Below, piece by piece: positions 34,101 to 44,981 of a stretch of 64,000 bases of DNA. The stretch lies in the NCBI GenBank assembly GCA_004794655.1, contig SMMW01000568.1, positions 795,001 to 859,000 on the forward strand, read 5' to 3'. Within the stretch, counting starts at the first letter, position 1; every line of letters starts with the position of its first letter. This stretch comes from Marisa cornuarietis. Taxonomy: Eukaryota; Mollusca; Gastropoda; Architaenioglossa; Ampullariidae. Under the pieces are notes generated by a model. It searched no databases and was not told the origin of the DNA. It was given only the letters and a program-made list of their open reading frames with translations. The position numbers were made by a program, and so were the translations under genes.

Positions 34101-35355
34101 CCAGCTCCTCCTCGTCGGTGACTGAACACATAATAGCAACATTGGCTGGGGTTGGGTTGCTCTCATTTTTCCAGTTTCCATTTGTGTTATCTTGGGGTCT
34201 ATAGCTTGGACAAACCTTGGCTATATGTCCAAGTCCTCCACAGTTGAAGCAACGTCGTGGTGGTTTCCAACGATCAGGATGACAAGGGCTGTTTCGATCA
34301 TATATGGTCGTTGGTGCTTCCTTCGGAACTGTTCTTATTGGTGGGGAGTGGGGTGGAGTCCTCCATGATTCGTTCCTTCTGTAGGGAGGAGTATTTCGTT
34401 GTCTTGAAGATCGAGGAGAAGTAAATTGGTGTCGGTCCTGCTTTGGGCGAGCTGGCGGTGAAGAAGGAGGAATGGCTTGTCCCAAATTTGCGAACATGGT
34501 AGTTTCTGTTCGTCTGGCCGGAGATTTCTGGGGGTGTGCTTGGCGATAACGTTCAGCACTGTCAATCATTTCATTAGCGTTCTGAAAATCTCTTTCTCTC
34601 AGAAATACGGCTAAATCTCTAGATACACTTTGCAGTACTTGTTCTCTGACTAGCAGATCATGCAATCCTTCATAAGTCTTTTGGACTTTGGATAAATCAA
34701 TCCACCTGTTGAACAATCCGATTAGTCGGGCTTGAAAAGAATGCATTGACTCTTGAGATTGGGGTTTTACCGATCTAAATTTTTCTCTGTATCCTTCGGC
34801 GGTGCACTGAAACTTTAGTAGTAGTTCTCTTTTGAGCACATCATAATCCACGGGGCCCTGAACACATAGGTTATCATATAGCTGGAGGGCTTCTCCGTGA
34901 AAAGAAGTGGCGATTTGTAATGGCCAGATATCGCTGGTCCATTTAAGGGACTGCGCCTGAGCCTCAAATCGATTCAAAAATGCGTTGATATCATCTTCGT
35001 CCTCTTTGAAGGCGGGGAGTTTATGTGTGAGTCCTTTTGGGGTTTGGTTCCCATTACTCCTCGTCGCGCTGGAATCGGTCCCTGTCTCTAAACGTAGTTT
35101 CTCTAATTCGAACTGACGCTCGGCCTCTCTTTCTCTTGCGGCCCTTTCAGCTTCTTTTTCTTTAGCTATCCTGTCAGCTTCTTTTTCTAATCTATCTGCT
35201 TCTTTCTCTTTGGCTAATCTTTCTGTATATCTGTCCTGCCTTTCAATGCACTGAAATACATACTTTGTAAGGGCTTCTTCTTTCAATCCCAACAGTTGTC
35301 CTTCTTTCATAAAGTCGGCTACCTCCCTAACGGATTCAGCCATGGTTAATAACAC
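31144..35355 (-). CDS. gag-protease-integrase-reverse transcriptase polyprotein
   Basis: A 1,403-residue open frame. In order: Lys/Glu-rich coiled coil (about 40-95), capsid region, zinc knuckle CFNCGGLGHIAKVC (about 368), aspartic-protease-like DSGATISG (about 433), integrase zinc region with CKTCDVC, integrase core with Asp in DLVGPL (about 693), Asp in LTDRGSQF (about 753) and Glu in VERFHGTL (about 785), a GPY-type module (QWKGPYLV ... HINMLKQYH), then reverse transcriptase with VDYRALN (about 1158), KIDITKGYWQIP and the catalytic HFFDDLL (about 1255). RNase H is in the next frame. Integrase ahead of RT is the reverse of normal Ty3/gypsy and is known from Gmr1-type elements. In the integrase zinc region the second His of the usual GHxG motif appears as Tyr (SGYMG). 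Copying takes place in cytoplasmic particles; integration in the nucleus. Confidence 0.9.
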   Translation of the reverse strand: MLLTMAESVREVADFMKEGQLLGLKEEALTKYVFQCIERQDRYTERLAKEKEADRLEKEADRIAKEKEAERAAREREAERQFELEKLRLETGTDSSATRSNGNQTPKGLTHKLPAFKEDEDDINAFLNRFEAQAQSLKWTSDIWPLQIATSFHGEALQLYDNLCVQGPVDYDVLKRELLLKFQCTAEGYREKFRSVKPQSQESMHSFQARLIGLFNRWIDLSKVQKTYEGLHDLLVREQVLQSVSRDLAVFLRERDFQNANEMIDSAERYRQAHPQKSPARRTETTMFANLGQAIPPSSPPARPKQDRHQFTSPRSSRQRNTPPYRRNESWRTPPHSPPIRTVPKEAPTTIYDRNSPCHPDRWKPPRRCFNCGGLGHIAKVCPSYRPQDNTNGNWKNESNPTPANVAIMCSVTDEEELGKLHLYPGRIRGQQVKVLRDSGATISGIRASLVQPQDRLNGKQSCITFGGNVETFPLPRVPVETPFFNGDLKCCVIENPVVDLIIGNVRGTKRVVFDVQEKESELTAAVTTRAQFQRQMQGPQPITLPPIQWDIKRNDLIALQQSDPSLTTIKEVANDEDLANNQREHFCYKNKLLYRLFRQSNEVSRQLVVPTTLRKTILQLAHDNPLSGYMGCRSTLYRIRSKFWWPHVRKDTRNYCKTCDVCQRTTAPGRVRPVPMVKVPTIEEPFLRVAVDLVGPLHPPSEEGHTHLLTLIDVATRYPEAIPIKKIDTVTIAETLLTIFSRVGFPQEILTDRGSQFTSQLIQEVMKLLSIKTLHSTPYHAQTNGCVERFHGTLKPMIRRVIEKEPRQWHRYIPALLFGCRESVHASTGFSPFELLYGRKVRGPMDLLAAHWKDEQQTTSEEKSIFQYILDLKAILRETLHQAAENSENARINSKRYYDKKTVPRQLIEGDEVLVLRPTKANKLLMQWKGPYLVIQKRHPDYVLKIQKQEKTYHINMLKQYHRREEVPSALFTYNIENSFLPSKPVPSCPLPIQFDDILSSQFCPQHMSDPKEPHQPPRIPIIPISCNVAILQPPEPFDPATIPTVTPTAGESVKDIQIDPELPSPRRLELQEIFNQYENVLTTKPGLFQGNVEHEIKLIEERVIKQKPYPVPFALQQQIESEVDSMLELGVIEPSTSPYSSPVLLVKKRDGTMRFCVDYRALNQITQFDAEPIPDPEAVYVSLATAKFFTKIDITKGYWQIPVKKEDRPKTAFQTTKGLFQWTRMPFGLVTAPATFARAMRSLHLEKHATRHFFDDLLTGSDDWESHLMHLQGVLRTLAKFQLTARPSKINAGYQQILYLGHQLGRGIMKPDRSLIQKILDIQNPRSKKQIRSLIGLISYNRRYIANFSEVIAPISDLVKGDRPRSIQWTSECKSALEKIQVLLSSYPILRLPDFAVLTAD

Positions 35356-35845
35356 CTCTCCAACACAATTACTCTACTATGTTTACAAAAAGGGAGCACC
35401 CTACTATCAAAGCTTCTAATAAGGCAGAAAATACAACCAGAATTGCAATAAGTCTAAGCTACTGGCATGTCAACATCAATCAGGCAAAACAAAAATTATC
35501 TTCAAGGAATGCAACTGGGTTACAAAATAACATCAATAGCAGTCTTAACTTGTTCAAAACTAGTCACTCAGATTTCTAGATCTATTAACAATCCTACAGT
35601 ACCGTACGAGTACATCAAAATAATCCAAGGGCGACAACTTATTCAAACATCCAGTGACTTCACATAAATTAATAAGTGAACACGCAAGGCCCAGAATTAT
35701 TTTTTTTTTATAAAAATAAAACAAGACAGATAACTACAGGATAGAGAACATCCACTCTCACTTTCGGTTTCTGCATACACTTTCACACAGAATAGTGAGC
35801 TTGGAAAATAAAGACGAGAGGCAAAGTAGAAACAAACCCACGACA

Positions 35846-35866
35846 GGTCACGTCGGGGTCACCAAT
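35846..35866 (-). promoter_or_regulatory. Primer-binding site of the LTR element
   Basis: ATTGGTGACCCCGACGTGAC directly follows the LTR end CAACA on the minus strand. The gag-only relative has the same string with one change at 4178-4197, which supports function as the tRNA primer site; which tRNA is not determined. Confidence 0.7.
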
Positions 35867-37608
35867 TGTTGAGGAACACACAAACACAGAGCACGCCTGC
35901 AAACACTGAGTTCCACACGTATTCTTTCAGACAACAAATCACTAAAATCTGTACATGGGCTCGAACGTTTCTATTAATCGGGTGAACGTAAATATATACT
36001 TTACTAAATAACAACAGAAAAGTTCAGCACAAATATTCTACACTGAGTTTGAATCGAAACAAAAATATCCAAGCAGTTTATATTAAAGTCCTTCAAGTTC
36101 TCTCTTCTTCTGTTGTTGGGGGGGGGGGGGAAGGGGTCGACACGGCAAACAGTTCCACTCTTTCAGTCTTGCTCTCCGGCGTTGATCATACGGACAGCCT
36201 ACATTCACCAAATAACTCCGACAGTCTTAACGGCAGACAAATGATCAAGTCAATAAAAATTCCACAGTAGGTAAATCCACACAGTTCTACGATCTTCTCA
36301 AGAGATCACACAGCAGTTGAGAAAATTAGTAAATCGAGGAACAACACAGTTAATATTTCTCCACACAGTTCTACGATCTTCTCAAGAGATCACACAGCAG
36401 TTGAGAAAATTAGTAAATCGAGGAACCACACAGTTAATATTTCTCCACACAGTTACTCTTTCTCCATACAGTTAATATTTCTTCACACCGTTAATATGTA
36501 TCCCCACAGTTACTATTTATCCACACAGTTGCTATTTCTTCACACAGTTAATACTAATCCACACAGTACTATTAATTCCAACCTCTGTACCAAATTCTTC
36601 TTTCTCCCAGACTCTCACGTCTGCTTCTCTTCCCATTTCTAAACAACGCCCCCTATACACATTCAAACCAGGGGTCATAATCGCTATTCAATCAAGGGCG
36701 ACAGCCTCGTTACTTCGACGTTCAGGGGTGGTAACACATGTTCATAACAGTGCAGGTTTCTCGAAAGAGATGTGATGCAGAGATAAAACTAATAGATAAA
36801 TCTTAGCATAGTAATGCACACGATCTATGAGGACTTTTGGAATTTGCGCTCTTAGTTTTCCCTCCCGCTGACTGACCATTCCTTGCGGGGTCTTGGTCAT
36901 GGAGTCAATGGAGGTCCTGATCTAAACGACTCAGCCCACCCCGTGATACAAAGATCTGTGATTCTAAAACTGTTACTCTATAGGCGTAGTTCACGAATTT
37001 GCACCAGTTTAAAGTTTTGTTTGCTCAGACAATAACAAATGTCCATATTTCATCTGTTTCATTTTAACAGACGGAAGTAATATGTTTCATAAAATGTTTT
37101 GGTCAGTACTGGTCACTGTATTTTTGTAAAAAGTTATAAGTGTAACAGATGTAACGATTTACAGATTCTCAAGACAGGCAGCTTTTTGAGCCGTGACTAA
37201 ATGAAACGATGTCTAAATTTTAATGATCTAACCGGGGTTTGTTCCTCTTGAAGGCAGACATGACCTTAATGGGAGAAGCGGTGGCTGGTAAATACAAAGA
37301 TATATAAATCGCTTCTTATTACCAACACAATTTTGCGCGTTTTAGTTCTCACTGGAATTCAACACTTAAAAGATTTCGTGTGTAGTTATATGACTTGGAT
37401 ATGTCTCAGCTACAGTTCAAGATGGGAGTGATAAAGACTCACCCCAGAAGAGAGTGACGAGAAGCCACGTGGGCGCCATTTCAAGTGGCAGGATGTAACG
37501 TCTTGTGAACAGAAACGTAATTGGCATAATTTTAAGCTGTTTATGCGGTATACATTTTTTGTATGTAAGTTTTGTATAACCATTCACGAAACATGCGATT
37601 TTTATTTA

Positions 37609-38640
37609 TTATAATAATAATAATAATAATAAATGAAGATTTGTATAGCTCATATTAACACTCATATAGAGCATGCCCTTAGCGCTTAAAATGGGGAAGA
37701 GACATGGACTAAATGAATAGAACACAAGGGACGGAAGAATAAGCAACAGTACTGACGACAAACACAAAACAAATATAGAAAACACGAAAAGGCACCAAGT
37801 AACAGGAACAGAGAAAATAGGGATTCTGCAGAGAAAGGTGGGTAGAAAAGTAGCAAGAGCTGAAGGGGGGGTAAAAAGGACGAGCATTGTGGACTGTTAG
37901 GAGTAATGCTCAAGGAAGAGGTGCGTTTTCAGTGCAGATTTGAAGGATTCAGCTGTAGGAAGGTGGCGGATATGGAAAGGGAGAGAGTTCCATTGTTTTG
38001 ATGCACAGTAGCCAAGCATCCTGTGACCATATGTTGTTGTTCTGGTGACAGGAACGGTTAGGATATGGTCATCTGTCAACGAGCGTAGTTGTCTGGCCAG
38101 AACGTAAGGGATGAGAAGTTTAGAGAAATAGTCAGGACAGGATCCTGCCAAGAAATTAAAACACAGCACAGACAGTTTGTACTGGATGCGAGAACAGACG
38201 GGTAGCCAGTGTAGAAAACGAAGGAGAGGAGTGACATGGTCCCGTTTCGTGGCTCTAAGCACCAGATGTGCAGCGGAGTTCTGTACTTTCTGGAGTCTCT
38301 CAATGAGGGATGAGGGGCAGCCTGCCAGCAAGGAGTTGCAGTAGTCAAGTCGAGAAAGAACAAACACACAGACAAGAGTGTTGGTAGCGCGTGTAGAGAG
38401 AAAGTGACGGATGGCACTGATCTTACGGAGCTCATAATAGGCAGACTGATAGACAGCTGCTACATGTTTATCAAGGGTCATGTCATCAGTGACAATAAAT
38501 CCGATTCCTAACGGATGACACAATGGTGATGTTGATTTTGCCCACCTTGATGTGATTGAGCAGACTGACGAGCGAAGGTTGATGTCTTCTTCTATGGCAC
38601 AAGAGGAAAGTTGCGAGCTCTTCCATGTTTACCAAAGATA
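37609..38640 (-). pseudogene. L2-like LINE, 3' end of ORF2
   Basis: The ORF at 38523-37897 carries the C-terminal part of an L2/CR1-group ORF2: LDKHVAAVYQSAYYELRKI, FVLSRLDYCNSLLAG, LQKVQNSAAHLVLRATKRDH, TPLLRFLHWLPV and a closing KSALKTHLFL. The piece just before it (to about 38,640) is in another frame. A (TAA)n run at 37,609-37,632 is the LINE tail. The RT core is missing, so the copy is 5' truncated. It sits in the flank of gene C. Confidence 0.85.
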
Positions 38641-39085
38641 AAAAAAAACTAGTTAGCGCATCGACATTTTTTGTTCCGAAGCAATAATTGATTACAAACT
38701 GGATTATTGGTTCAAACATAATACGTCTTGATAACTATTATAATACATGGTATATTATTATAAACATACTAACCATAACACCAAACAAGAAAAGGAATAA
38801 GTAATTTCTCTTTCATTTTATTTCATGAACTACTGAGTTTACAGCATACTATACAGCGCAGACAAGCTTCCTGACGCATCCTACAACATAACATAGCATG
38901 AAGACAAACGTACTGAGTGAACTAACAACATAACAAAGTGTACAAACACGTTCAATGACTGAATTTACAACATACCGTGTCGTGCAGACGACAAACGTTT
39001 GTCACAAACACCGATTGTCGACTTTTCACCTCCTTCCGTGTTGTCTGCGCCTTGGTGTTGTCTGCAAGTCTGCTGATCACCAGAA

Positions 39086-39163
39086 TGTATATATACCTGA
39101 TGGTTATGCTTCCCCTTGAAATGGGCCGAAGGCCTACTCAATAAACTGATTCTGATTCTGATT
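39086..39163 (+). mobile_element. 78-bp retroposed LINE tail with 16-bp target duplication
   Basis: CTGCTGATCACCAGAA occurs at 39070-39085 and again at 39164-39179. Between them are 78 bases ending in ACTGATTCTGATTCTG..., a tandem (ATTCTG)n tail of the CR1 kind. The paralogous flank of gene B has only one copy of the target context (GCTCACTAAAAGCTATTT), so this is a clean short retroposition. Confidence 0.8.
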
Positions 39164-39856
39164 CTGCTGATCACCAGAAGCTATTTGTGGGGCTAGAACC
39201 TCACTCGGGACTCTCCCCACATACCTGTATTACCTTTAGCCGGAGACTAAACTGCGTCATTAAATTCCTTCCACAGTGCTCCACAGAGATAACTGGTTAC
39301 AAACAAGTTTTTGTTATGCTTTAAACAGCAGGACTCGTTAGATGCGCATAATGTTTGCAGTGTTTAGAAAGAACTTTCTTCTTTCAGGAAGCAAAACTGT
39401 AAAGATAAGGATCATTTGAAGGAGAGTTTTAGACAGTTATACATATGTTCCCACTGCGTGACTTTTAGTGGAAAACGACAAATGTCTCCTAGAAAATGCC
39501 TTTGGCTGCAATTAACTGACTGACATAAGCAACACTGGTATCGGAGACGTTTGTTTATTGAGAGAAAAATAATGTCAAGCCTATAAAGGTAATGTTTATA
39601 GAAAGCATTCTAAAATTAAATAGTATTAAATAGAAAATTTGTTTACAAATTATTATGCCCGGTGAAAATATTTTGAAAAATGTTTCAAAAACGCAAAAAC
39701 GAAAGTGATCCAGGCCGGTGTCACAAATGTGTAACATGTCAACTTACACAGCTGCTACACGGGCAGCGAGGTGTGTGTAGAATTTGAAAAAAAATGAACA
39801 CGGAAAAGGGTCCTTGAGAACCTGTATCTAAATCAGTGGTCCAAAGTACGAGCAGT

Positions 39857-39857
<1 letters not shown>

Positions 39858-39928
<71 letters not shown>
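39858..39928. repeat. (CA)n microsatellite
   Basis: About 35 CA units. Similar long dinucleotide runs occur at 44,729-44,794 and 55,520-55,590 (CA), and (GT)n followed by (GA)n at 46,764-46,833 (intron 4 of gene D), 53,618-53,682 and 28,194-28,233; (CA)n also at 29,298-29,330 and (GT)n at 62,804-62,848. Confidence 0.95.
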
Positions 39929-39930
<2 letters not shown>

Positions 39931-40565
39931 TTTCTTTCCCTTCTGCTCTTTTATTTTCAATCTAGTTAAAAAAACAAAGACTGTCAGTGTGAACGTAGAA
40001 GGTTTTTCCTGCTCCCCGAAAGAGAGTCTGCTTGCAGAAACACTCTTCGATGTGTATGGAATCAGAGAGAGAGATAATCTCCCCAGATGGAGACAGACTA
40101 AGAAACCATGCATACACCTTCCCCGATAAATCAGGTATTCATTTCTGCACGGAAACTAATGGGATAATCCTGTCAAGTTTCAACAGGCGTCGATGCTCAG
40201 CCTTTTGCTACTGAGTTTCCCCTACAGCGACTTTAACATTTTAAAAGATTTTTTGAATTCGAGCGCTCTAAAGATGCTATACGCAAAGAGCTGACACTCT
40301 TCCACATATTGCCATTACTTATGTACTGCAAAGAGGGGTGTTCTCTGTGACAATCACTGAGAACGTAACAAATGTGGTGACATGTTTAGTCAGCCCAACA
40401 TGTATTTGTGTGGCAATGTGTGTCATATGATAACTAGGTAATAGGGTTATAGTGCTGGTGTCGCACTTCTGTTTCATACACGATTTGAGCGAACGCGCGG
40501 TTAAACAGGCTATCTTAAGGTGGAAGAGATAGCTGTGGGAGCGAGTTAGCTGGTAAGGTGGTGTT

Positions 40566-40787
40566 ATGGCAACAGCCGCCTTTGTTGGTACCAGGCTGTG
40601 CGGTGGACAAAAAGGACCAGGTATGCTTCACGGCCGTGCATCTCCATGGGATCAGCTAGATCGGTACTGCTGGCTGCTTACGTCAGCGTTAGCGATAGTT
40701 ATCGGCGCAAGGGCTCTTCCAGAAGAGGAGAGACAAGCAGTGATTATAGGCCAGGATGCGACCGTTAATTGTAGGGCTGTGGTATAC
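40566..40787 (+). CDS. Candidate first exon of an Ig-type protein (hypothetical)
   Basis: The ORF starts ATGGCAACAG and has a hydrophobic stretch (about residues 35-49, WLLTSALAIVIGARA) that ends like a signal peptide, followed by VIIGQDATVNCRAV, which resembles the A'-B strands of an Ig V-type fold with its first Cys. A possible donor GTATAC follows RAV. No matching second Ig exon was found in the next 2 kb, and the surrounding 40.35-41.3 kb may be an unclassified repeat. The signal would start late, at residue 35, unless an internal start is used. Confidence 0.25.
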
Positions 40788-41689
40788 CTAATGTAGGACA
40801 ACGGCGCTTGTTGTTATTGTCACTGACTGGACACCAGAACAGAGAGTCACACGTGATGGCACCGCAGTCGCAAATAGCGTCACTAGTAGGGGGAGGTAAG
40901 AATGAGGCAAAGTGGGCAGGGATAAGTCAAGACTGACCACATGTATGTCATGGGTTAGCTAGGTAACGATTGGATGTAGCTATGTACCAGAAAGGTTGGG
41001 GGCAGTGTATGTATGCTGATCGTGAGAGAGAAAGATCCTCACGGATGAGGATTTAGTATAGAGTCCGGCGAGAACTCGTGGTCTTTCGCACTGGATGCTC
41101 GAGGGGAAGGTTGTAACAGAGATCTGTTCAGTGGTGTTCAGATTCTTTATTCGCAATTTAATATAATTGTGCGCGTACACCTTAAGTTGGTTATATCGGG
41201 AGTGTGATTAACGTGAGGCGACGGCAATCGCAACCTCTGACCACCTTCGCGTGCTCATTCCCCGGAGTTCACGACATACAATCGCCCCCTTCGGTAGACA
41301 ACACAAACCCATTTTCAAAGCTGTGAAGAGGCGCAAGCTAGTCTGGTTCAACCATGTGCTCCATCCTTAAAGATCGATCTTTAAGTGAACAGGTTTGTTG
41401 GTTTGTGTTTAACGCCGTGCTAGCAACTAAGGTTATATCACGGCGAGAAGTGAACAAGGGAATAACTGGTTGGCAAATGCGATGTGGATGACTAGTCGTT
41501 CCAAGCAAGATGTGCTGACCACCGCTCAGTTCCTCCTGACATCCAGTAACAATGGACCAAAACAACTCTTTGTCAGCTGGAACCGTTCAAGGGTTATTTG
41601 TATGTACATGTGTGTGTATGTTTGGGAAGAAGGGGAAAAAGTGAGCGTTGACCTGCAGCTGGTAAACCTGTCGATCTATTCTGCTCTAA

Positions 41690-42340
41690 TTCATTATAAA
41701 TTATTGGAATACAATAGCACTGCTCATGCAGGATTTTGTAGATCGTTCGAATTTTCAAGCAGCCAAACTATAGATTGTTCTCATCGTCTCTCTTCTCTGT
41801 TCGATTTTCCCCCATCTCTTTTTCTCGATCTTTTCTTGTTTTACCCACATACCCTCTCTTTCTTTCCGCTCCCAGCCGTCCTCGACCTCATAGCCTATTC
41901 TTTTTCCAAGAATGTGTTGCTGTCCTTGAATTGTTTATTATACAACGGTACCTCGGCACGATCACAATCCGCTCTGGAAGGTTGGTCGAGTGCCAAACAC
42001 GGTTTTCCAATAGAATATAATGTAAATGCATTTAATCGGTGAACTTTAATCAAAGACTTTTTTATCGTGAGAAGAGGGGGGACTTACATTTTATGTGTTT
42101 TAATTTATGGTGATAATGAGTTAATCATTTTGTTTGTTGATTATTTATCTAATGAAATATTATATTTCTTAAATTCAGTTTATTGTAGGTTTTTTGTTAT
42201 CTAGTCTGAACACAGTAGTAGAGCACTAAGTGACAAATATAGCACCTAAAACTAAACAGAAGTTTAAAATAATGCAAGATGAAGGATGTGGCAATTAGTA
42301 CAGTACACCACCACAGTGGATGACAGACACCCTAGACACA
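41690..42340. repeat. Inverted duplication partner of 19,500-20,135
   Basis: Reverse-complement match to 19.5-20.13 kb, see that entry. It carries the damaged version of the small membrane-segment ORF. A short inverted match also links 41,505-41,560 (GCTCAGTTCCTCCTGACATC) with 44,460-44,510. Confidence 0.7.
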
Positions 42341-42829
42341 AAAAACAAGTGACAATAACAGAAAAACAAAAGGCACTAGTAACAGTAAACAACATATGTG
42401 CAGCGCCACCGAGCAGCGACCGTCCTCACAACCTACCAAACCCCTCGCGTCCTCGTCCCTCCCATCCTCTACTTTGCAAATTTCCCGTAGATTCCTATTC
42501 CCCCCTCCCAATGCGAAATCGTCTTTAGGTAGAAGCACTTTTCCCTCCAAACACCAACAACAAAAACTACACAAACAACACGAGTTCAGTGTGCACTAAG
42601 CGCTGGATCAGCAGTCGACACGTCTTAAGCTTCAACGTTTCTTCGAGACCGGGACTTAAGCCAAAAGGGTAAAGACTAAGGGAGGAAAAGGACACTTAGA
42701 AAGAGAACCTTGACGCAAGGGCAGACTCGGTGACAACAGACCGCCAGGACCGCCAGCTGTCGTCGTGAGAAAAACTTGTGCTACCCTTGAGAAGTAGATG
42801 TTCAACGCCAAGGCCAGCAGGAGTCGTTG

Positions 42830-44727
42830 AAGAGAAAGTCCTCGGCGTGCTGCGACTCACCTCATCACAAGCATGGATCCCAAACGCGTAGAGACTGAGA
42901 CGCAGGAGAGATTGGCAGTACAACATCAGTAACAACTGTCAGAGTTTTGTTGATGTATGTATGTAACTTTGAGTGATTGACTGTTTAAATGTGAATTACA
43001 ACATTGTAACAGTGGAAGTACGGATACTACGGATAGTACAGAGACCCTCTCTAGATGAGTTAGATTGTTGTTATGTATGTGTTTGCATGATTTGTATGTT
43101 TAATAAATCTTTATTGTTGTACTTAAAGTCACAAGTCGTAAAGTCGTTTTGTTCGGGGTGGAGCAGGGGTGGGGGCTCGTGAGCCATGTAGTGAAACTTG
43201 TAAGCGACTGAGTGTGATTATTGTACACATTGTTTCCCGGCAAAACTATGTTGACGGAGGTAGTAACTGTTACATCATGGAACCAGTTCCCTGGGACCAG
43301 TGCTCGTGTTAGACATGAAAACGCAGGGACACTGTAACAGTATGACAGGTACGTCTCCAACAAATACGTCGATTAGAATGAAGTTGTAATTAACGAAACA
43401 CATTGCTGGGAGAACAGAAAAACAGCGACCGCATAGGCCGTGAGCGATGTAAATTATAATAGAAAGCTCTCCATTGTAACGACACCAGCATCTGCTTCTG
43501 TACATGATAATGCGTTTGAGGGGAGAGGAAGAGCAGGCATGTACATGGATGATGATGAAAGTAAAAAATAATGCATGTCAATAAAGTGTGTCTCCTTTTT
43601 ATCTTACATGTATTATGGGATCCTGACAATTGTTGACATTTTTATTCAGAACAAACACTTTTTGTCCGCAGACTCCTGGCCTGTTTCTCTGAAGGTCGCA
43701 TCTTTTATTGTTTGCCTGTTACTTTACCCTCCTTAATAGCTGGCAGATGTGGTGACCTGGTGAAAACGTCCTTCATACGACGGTATATATATAATGTTTG
43801 AGGTGATCTACTTCTAGACAATACTGCAGCCCAAACAAGCGTCTGACAGCTTAAACCACTGTAAACAAAACAGTTGCAAGGAGAGGAGGAGAAGCAAAGT
43901 TTCAAATCGTTCTCCTGAAACGTCGTCAACTGACACAGGACGGTATTTTCTGAGTAAGAGTTTAATATTTGTTTCCAGGTATACTCATATATTTATGACC
44001 GCATCTTTAAGCCTGTGGGCACATTTATGTTGTAATCCAAATTCATATAAGTGGCAATCAACACGCGTGTTCACGGCATGAAATCCCACACCGCGGGATA
44101 TTGTCATTTAGTTACATTGAATGCCATCCTTATCTTCATCCATCATTCGGTGTATTAGTTTTTACTTCCGACATAAAATGTGTTAAGTGTTGGTCAGCCT
44201 ATGTTATTTTCGGACAAGGCGGGACTCAGCTTCCGCAAATATCACTACATTCGAGTTACTTTTGAAAACGTGACAGCGCTGAAGTATCAAGCAGCATGGG
44301 ATAAAATCAAAATTGAGGAACGAAAAAAAATATCACTAAATATTGGTGACATTTGAGACACCTGAGCTGAATTAGTCCATACACATGCCTTTTTAAATAT
44401 TGAAATAGAAGCCAAACTTAATGTGTATAATGTGTATGTAGAAACAGCTCGCCACGTTACTTGATGTCAGGAGGAACTCAGCGGTGGTCAGCAGATGTGT
44501 ACAAGAGTGAAACTGTGTCCTTGAGTGATCTGAACTCAGAGGACATACAACATGAAAGCCAAAATGGTTGAAGACAAGCTGAAGCACAGCACAGGAGTAG
44601 TGTGAAGATGGAGGCAAACAGGGGATGCCTCGACCTAGAAAATAGTTATTAGCCAGCTAGATAGACCAAGAATTCCGCTTTTAATTTACACTATGAAAGC
44701 CAATAAATTCCGATAAAAAGAGAAGCG

Positions 44728-44787
<60 letters not shown>

Positions 44788-44980
44788 CACACACGCACGC
44801 ACGCACTGACTTGAACGTTAGTTACAAATGTTGCAAGATATGCAAAGACTAACATAGATCTTAGTGAGTATCGCACCATTGTGACTGATACATTAACTTG
44901 CTTACAATCTTAAAGAAACATGTCAGCAATTGCTCTGTATTTTCATCCACAAGACCACAGACACATCAACTGGCAGCAGC
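42830..44980. other. Upstream region of gene D; no gene supported
   Basis: A piece at about 42,850-42,960 resembles 21,990-22,090 (AGAGACTGAGACGCAGGAGAG against AGAGCCTGAGACACAGGAAG), so it may be a shared repeat. Otherwise only the (CA)n run at 44,729-44,794 is notable. I see no convincing core promoter. Confidence 0.4.
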
Positions 44981-44981
44981 A

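Larger units (their letters stand above)
30344..36749 (-). mobile_element. Ty3-type LTR retrotransposon with Gmr1-like pol order
   Basis: On the minus strand: 5' LTR 36749-35867 (883 bp, TGTTATGAAC ... CAACA), primer-binding region at about 35866-35846 (ATTGGTGACCCCGACGTGAC), gag-pol ORF, polypurine tract GGAGGGGAGGAA (30617-30605), then a 3' LTR that starts at 30604 and matches the 5' LTR only to about 30344, leaving about 260 of 883 bp. Left of that is intron sequence of gene C, and right of 36749 the same intron resumes, so the element lies in gene C intron 1 and lost its far end with the target duplication. The LTR contains an 84-bp tandem duplication (36277-36444) and short CACACAGTTAATATT repeats. 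Confidence 0.88.
24077..37479 (-). pseudogene. Gene C: CREP-type gene (Ig1, Ig2, coiled coil, C-type lectin), broken by insertion
   Basis: Exons: 37479-37443 (MAPTWLLVTLFWG), 30189-29993, 29906-29774, 29482-29358, 29195-25301 (split), 25116-24937 and 24318-24077 (stop TAG). Sizes and phases follow the family plan. The CTLD has the long-form Cys pair (CPQKKDYLWYKNSCLKV), DGAHLF, WADGTF, an EPN sugar-type motif in WKPNEPNNNEGNEDC and a final YICQ; the usual WND is LDD. Lesions: a 2,884-bp TIR element sits inside exon 5 (26042-28925), and the last codon before the exon 5 donor is TAG (25304-25302) where gene B has GAG. Intron 1 holds a 6.4-kb LTR retrotransposon. The Ig and CTLD exons are otherwise open, so loss is recent or the 5' half is still used as a short form. 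Confidence 0.82.

Noticed and set aside
39739..40129. ORFs of long Cys-Val or Thr-His runs (also near 44.7, 53.6, 55.5 and 62.8 kb)
   Set aside because: They are translations of CA/GT microsatellites, not genes.
41775..42042. Plus-strand ORFs of up to 190 residues at 41.5-42.04 kb
   Set aside because: They lie in the inverted duplicated flank, are low-complexity Ser/Phe/Leu translations of pyrimidine-rich DNA and have no conserved counterpart at 19.9 kb.
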